In this document: one piece after another, positions 62,349 to 64,000 of the stretch
How positions within the stretch are numbered: the first letter of the stretch is position 1
Layout of the letters: every line of letters starts with the position of its first letter
Origin: Pseudomonas sp. UBA4194
GTDB lineage: Bacteria; Pseudomonadota; Gammaproteobacteria; Pseudomonadales; Pseudomonadaceae
Assembly: GCF_002379585.1 (NCBI RefSeq)
Contig: NZ_DFUE01000071.1
Location: 30,477 to 94,476 of the forward strand
Direction: 5' to 3'
DNA: 64,000 nt
Position numbers and translations under genes: made by a program
Notes under the pieces: model-generated
The model's database searches: none
Seen by the model: the letters and a program-made list of their open reading frames with translations, nothing else
Told to the model about the DNA's origin: nothing

Positions 62349-62921
62349 TCAGAACGTCTCGCTCAAACGCAGATCGGCATCGAGCCGCAGCGCAAACATC
62401 CCGGCATGGCCGGCCTCTACCTGCAATAGGTGCTCGCGGGGCAGGCCCCGGGCCTGGGCCAGCAACAGGCGAATCACTCCGCCGTGCACCACCAGCAACA
62501 GCCGCTCACCGGCATGCTCGGCGTAGAGCTGTCGCAGGGCGCAATGAACGCGCTCGGCAAATGCCTGCATCGGTTCGCCACGGGGTGGGGTGAAGCCATA
62601 GGGATCATTCCAGAACAACCCCAGTCCGCGTTCGTCGGTTTCCATCAACTGCGCCGCCGAGCAGCCCTCCCAGTCGCCAAAATGCAGCTCCTGCAACTCA
62701 GCCATGTAGCGCAGGGGCAGTTGCCTGGCCTGGGCCAGCTCCTCGGCGAAGCGGGCGCAGCGCTGCAAGGGCGAGCTGACGATACGCTGCCAGCCGCCAC
62801 GTTCGGCCACCGCCGCGCGCATCTGTGCCCAGCCCTGGGCGGTCAGCGCGTCGTCGAGGCTGCCGCGAAAACCGCCGATCTCGGTTTCGCCGTGGCGCAG
62901 CAGCTCCAGGTGCAGGGTCAT
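62349..62921 (-). CDS. cobC: Alpha-ribazole-5'-phosphate phosphatase (histidine phosphatase family)
   Basis: A 190-residue phosphoglycerate mutase-like enzyme. The catalytic RHG motif is in LELLRHGETE, followed by IVSSPLQRCARFAE and the second His in VVHGGVIRLLL. It would dephosphorylate alpha-ribazole phosphate made by CobT. The start ATG overlaps the cobT stop (ATGA). The name follows the enteric usage (CobC phosphatase), not the Pseudomonas denitrificans CobC. Confidence 0.9.
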   Translation of the reverse strand: MTLHLELLRHGETEIGGFRGSLDDALTAQGWAQMRAAVAERGGWQRIVSSPLQRCARFAEELAQARQLPLRYMAELQELHFGDWEGCSAAQLMETDERGLGLFWNDPYGFTPPRGEPMQAFAERVHCALRQLYAEHAGERLLLVVHGGVIRLLLAQARGLPREHLLQVEAGHAGMFALRLDADLRLSETF

Positions 62922-63973
62922 GCCGGCCGATCTGCCACGGCCGCTTCGGCAAAGGTTGCCATCTGCCCGTGCAGCTCGCACGCCAGACGCAACAAGGGCA
63001 CCGCCAGCGCGGCCCCGCTGCCCTCACCCAGGCGCAGACCCAGCTCCAGCAGCGGCTGCCCCTGCAAGGCTTGCAACACGCGACGATGGCCGGGCTCGGC
63101 ACCGCAATGGGCAAACAGCAACCAAGGCTGCACGGTGGGATTCAGGCGCACGGCCACCAGCGCGGCCACCGTGCAGATGAAACCATCGACCAGTACTGCC
63201 ACGCCGTGCTGGGCACAGGCCAGATAGGCGCCGACCAGGGCCACCACTTCAAATCCACCAAAGCAGAACAGGCGCTGCAACGGGTCATCGGGCAATTGCC
63301 CATGGGCCGCCAGCGCCTGCTCGATCACCCGTACCTTGTGCTGCACGCCAGCGGCGTTCAGGCCGGTACCGGGTCCGGCCAGGTCGCTGACCGGGCAGTG
63401 CAACAGCGCGCAGGCCACCGCCGTGGCCGAGGACGTGTTGCCAATACCCATTTCGCCGCCGATGAACAGCTCGGCCCCCGCGGCATGGGCACACAGGGCG
63501 CTGTCACGACCGGCCTGCAGCGCCAGCAAGCCTTGCTCGTCGGTCATGGCCGTGGTCTTGAGGAAGTTGCGAGTGCCCGGGGCGATGCGCGCCTGACGCA
63601 CACCGGGCAGATCGGCCACGGGCGTAGCGGTGCCCAGGTCCACCACTTCCAGTTGGGCACCGAGGCTGCGGGCCAGCACGCTGATTGCCGCACCGCCGTT
63701 GACGAAGTTGTTGAGCATCTGCGCCGTGACCTCCTGCGGGTACGGCGAAACGCCTTCGGCAACGATACCGTGGTCACCGGCAAAGATCGCGATGGCCACC
63801 TGGTCGACGCGGGGCTTCACGCGCCGTTGCAAACCGGCCAGTTGCACGGCGGCCTCTTCCAGACGCCCCAGTGAGCCGCTGGGCTTGGTCAGTTGCTGTT
63901 GGCGTTCCAGAGCCAGATCTCGCATCTGCTCATCGGCGGGCAGACAGGTTTGCAGCCACCAGGCTGAATTCAT
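62918..63973 (-). CDS. cobT: Nicotinate-nucleotide:dimethylbenzimidazole phosphoribosyltransferase
   Basis: A 351-residue enzyme making alpha-ribazole phosphate, the lower-ligand nucleotide of cobalamin. Landmarks are KPSGSLGRLEE, FAGDHGIVAEGVSPYPQEVT, GGEMGIGNTSSA, and the catalytic Glu in GEGSGAALA, which falls at exactly position 317 when translation starts at the ATG at 63973. This supports that start over the GTG one codon upstream. Upstream cob genes would lie beyond the window. Confidence 0.96.
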   Translation of the reverse strand: MNSAWWLQTCLPADEQMRDLALERQQQLTKPSGSLGRLEEAAVQLAGLQRRVKPRVDQVAIAIFAGDHGIVAEGVSPYPQEVTAQMLNNFVNGGAAISVLARSLGAQLEVVDLGTATPVADLPGVRQARIAPGTRNFLKTTAMTDEQGLLALQAGRDSALCAHAAGAELFIGGEMGIGNTSSATAVACALLHCPVSDLAGPGTGLNAAGVQHKVRVIEQALAAHGQLPDDPLQRLFCFGGFEVVALVGAYLACAQHGVAVLVDGFICTVAALVAVRLNPTVQPWLLFAHCGAEPGHRRVLQALQGQPLLELGLRLGEGSGAALAVPLLRLACELHGQMATFAEAAVADRPA

Positions 63974-64000
63974 CACAGGGTTCCTTTCAATACCATGGGC

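Noticed and set aside
1..64000. tRNA genes, insertion sequences or prophage
   Set aside because: By eye I found no T-loop/acceptor patterns, transposase or integrase motifs, or phage structural genes. A tRNAscan or ISfinder search would be decisive.

Overview
The window is chromosomal DNA of a Pseudomonas, most like the P. putida / P. fluorescens lineage. The grounds are high GC, dense interspersed REP-type hairpins, an anr-apt pair, a FadL porin, periplasmic peroxidase and cobTCS neighbourhood, and several TonB receptors. I recognise no rRNA, tRNA, insertion sequence, prophage or CRISPR array. Species assignment is inference.

Layout. 0-7.6 kb: a YkgJ-type Cys-cluster protein, a very large HrpF/NolX/HrpK-like protein with five N-terminal repeats and no type III secretion genes beside it, an aldo/keto reductase, a DUF1624 membrane acyltransferase, then a 185-bp tandem REP array. 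7.6-14 kb: an amino-acid dCache chemoreceptor facing a PotE antiporter, a basic amino acid decarboxylase and a cytochrome b561. 14-17 kb: a DUF945 protein, a lone receiver protein and a GNAT enzyme. 17-22 kb: a compact import operon (FecCD permease, ATPase, TonB receptor, binding protein). 22-24 kb: a lactate permease and more REPs.

24-32.4 kb is a sugar-diacid (hexarate) region. It holds a D-2-hydroxyacid dehydrogenase, an SDR, a FAH-family hydrolase, an MFS carrier, a divergent AraC regulator, an L-talarate/galactarate dehydratase and a LacI regulator, with a pair of LacI-type operators in front of the dehydratase. No aldolase is present. The gene set suggests an oxidation-then-hydrolysis route like those known for L-fuconate and L-rhamnonate, and this is the best candidate in the window for undescribed biology.

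32.5-41 kb: a TonB receptor, Anr, adenine phosphoribosyltransferase, a PRISE-type reductase, a CatB-like acetyltransferase, a MocR regulator and an EamA exporter. 40.8-44.8 kb: a cobalamin riboswitch ahead of a three-gene ABC importer, then convergent cobF. 44.9-48.5 kb: a LysR regulator, a metabolite:H+ symporter and an AstE/ASPA-type deacylase. 48.7-55.4 kb: a TonB receptor with an STN signalling domain, divergent from a three-subunit GMC dehydrogenase (Tat subunit, FAD subunit, tri-haem cytochrome c). 55.5-60.2 kb: MsrA, a 1.1-kb non-coding stretch, a DUF3509 protein, a hypothetical protein, FadL and a periplasmic glutathione peroxidase. 60.2-64 kb: a 40-residue membrane protein coupled to an MFS gene, then cobS, a CobC-type phosphatase and cobT, the last steps of cobalamin assembly.

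How the parts connect. Three carbon-uptake genes (lactate permease, hexarate MFS, fadL) carry A-rich motifs at their ribosome-binding sites of the kind bound by Hfq/Crc. Cobalamin recurs three times: a riboswitch-controlled importer, cobF, and cobT-cobC-cobS.
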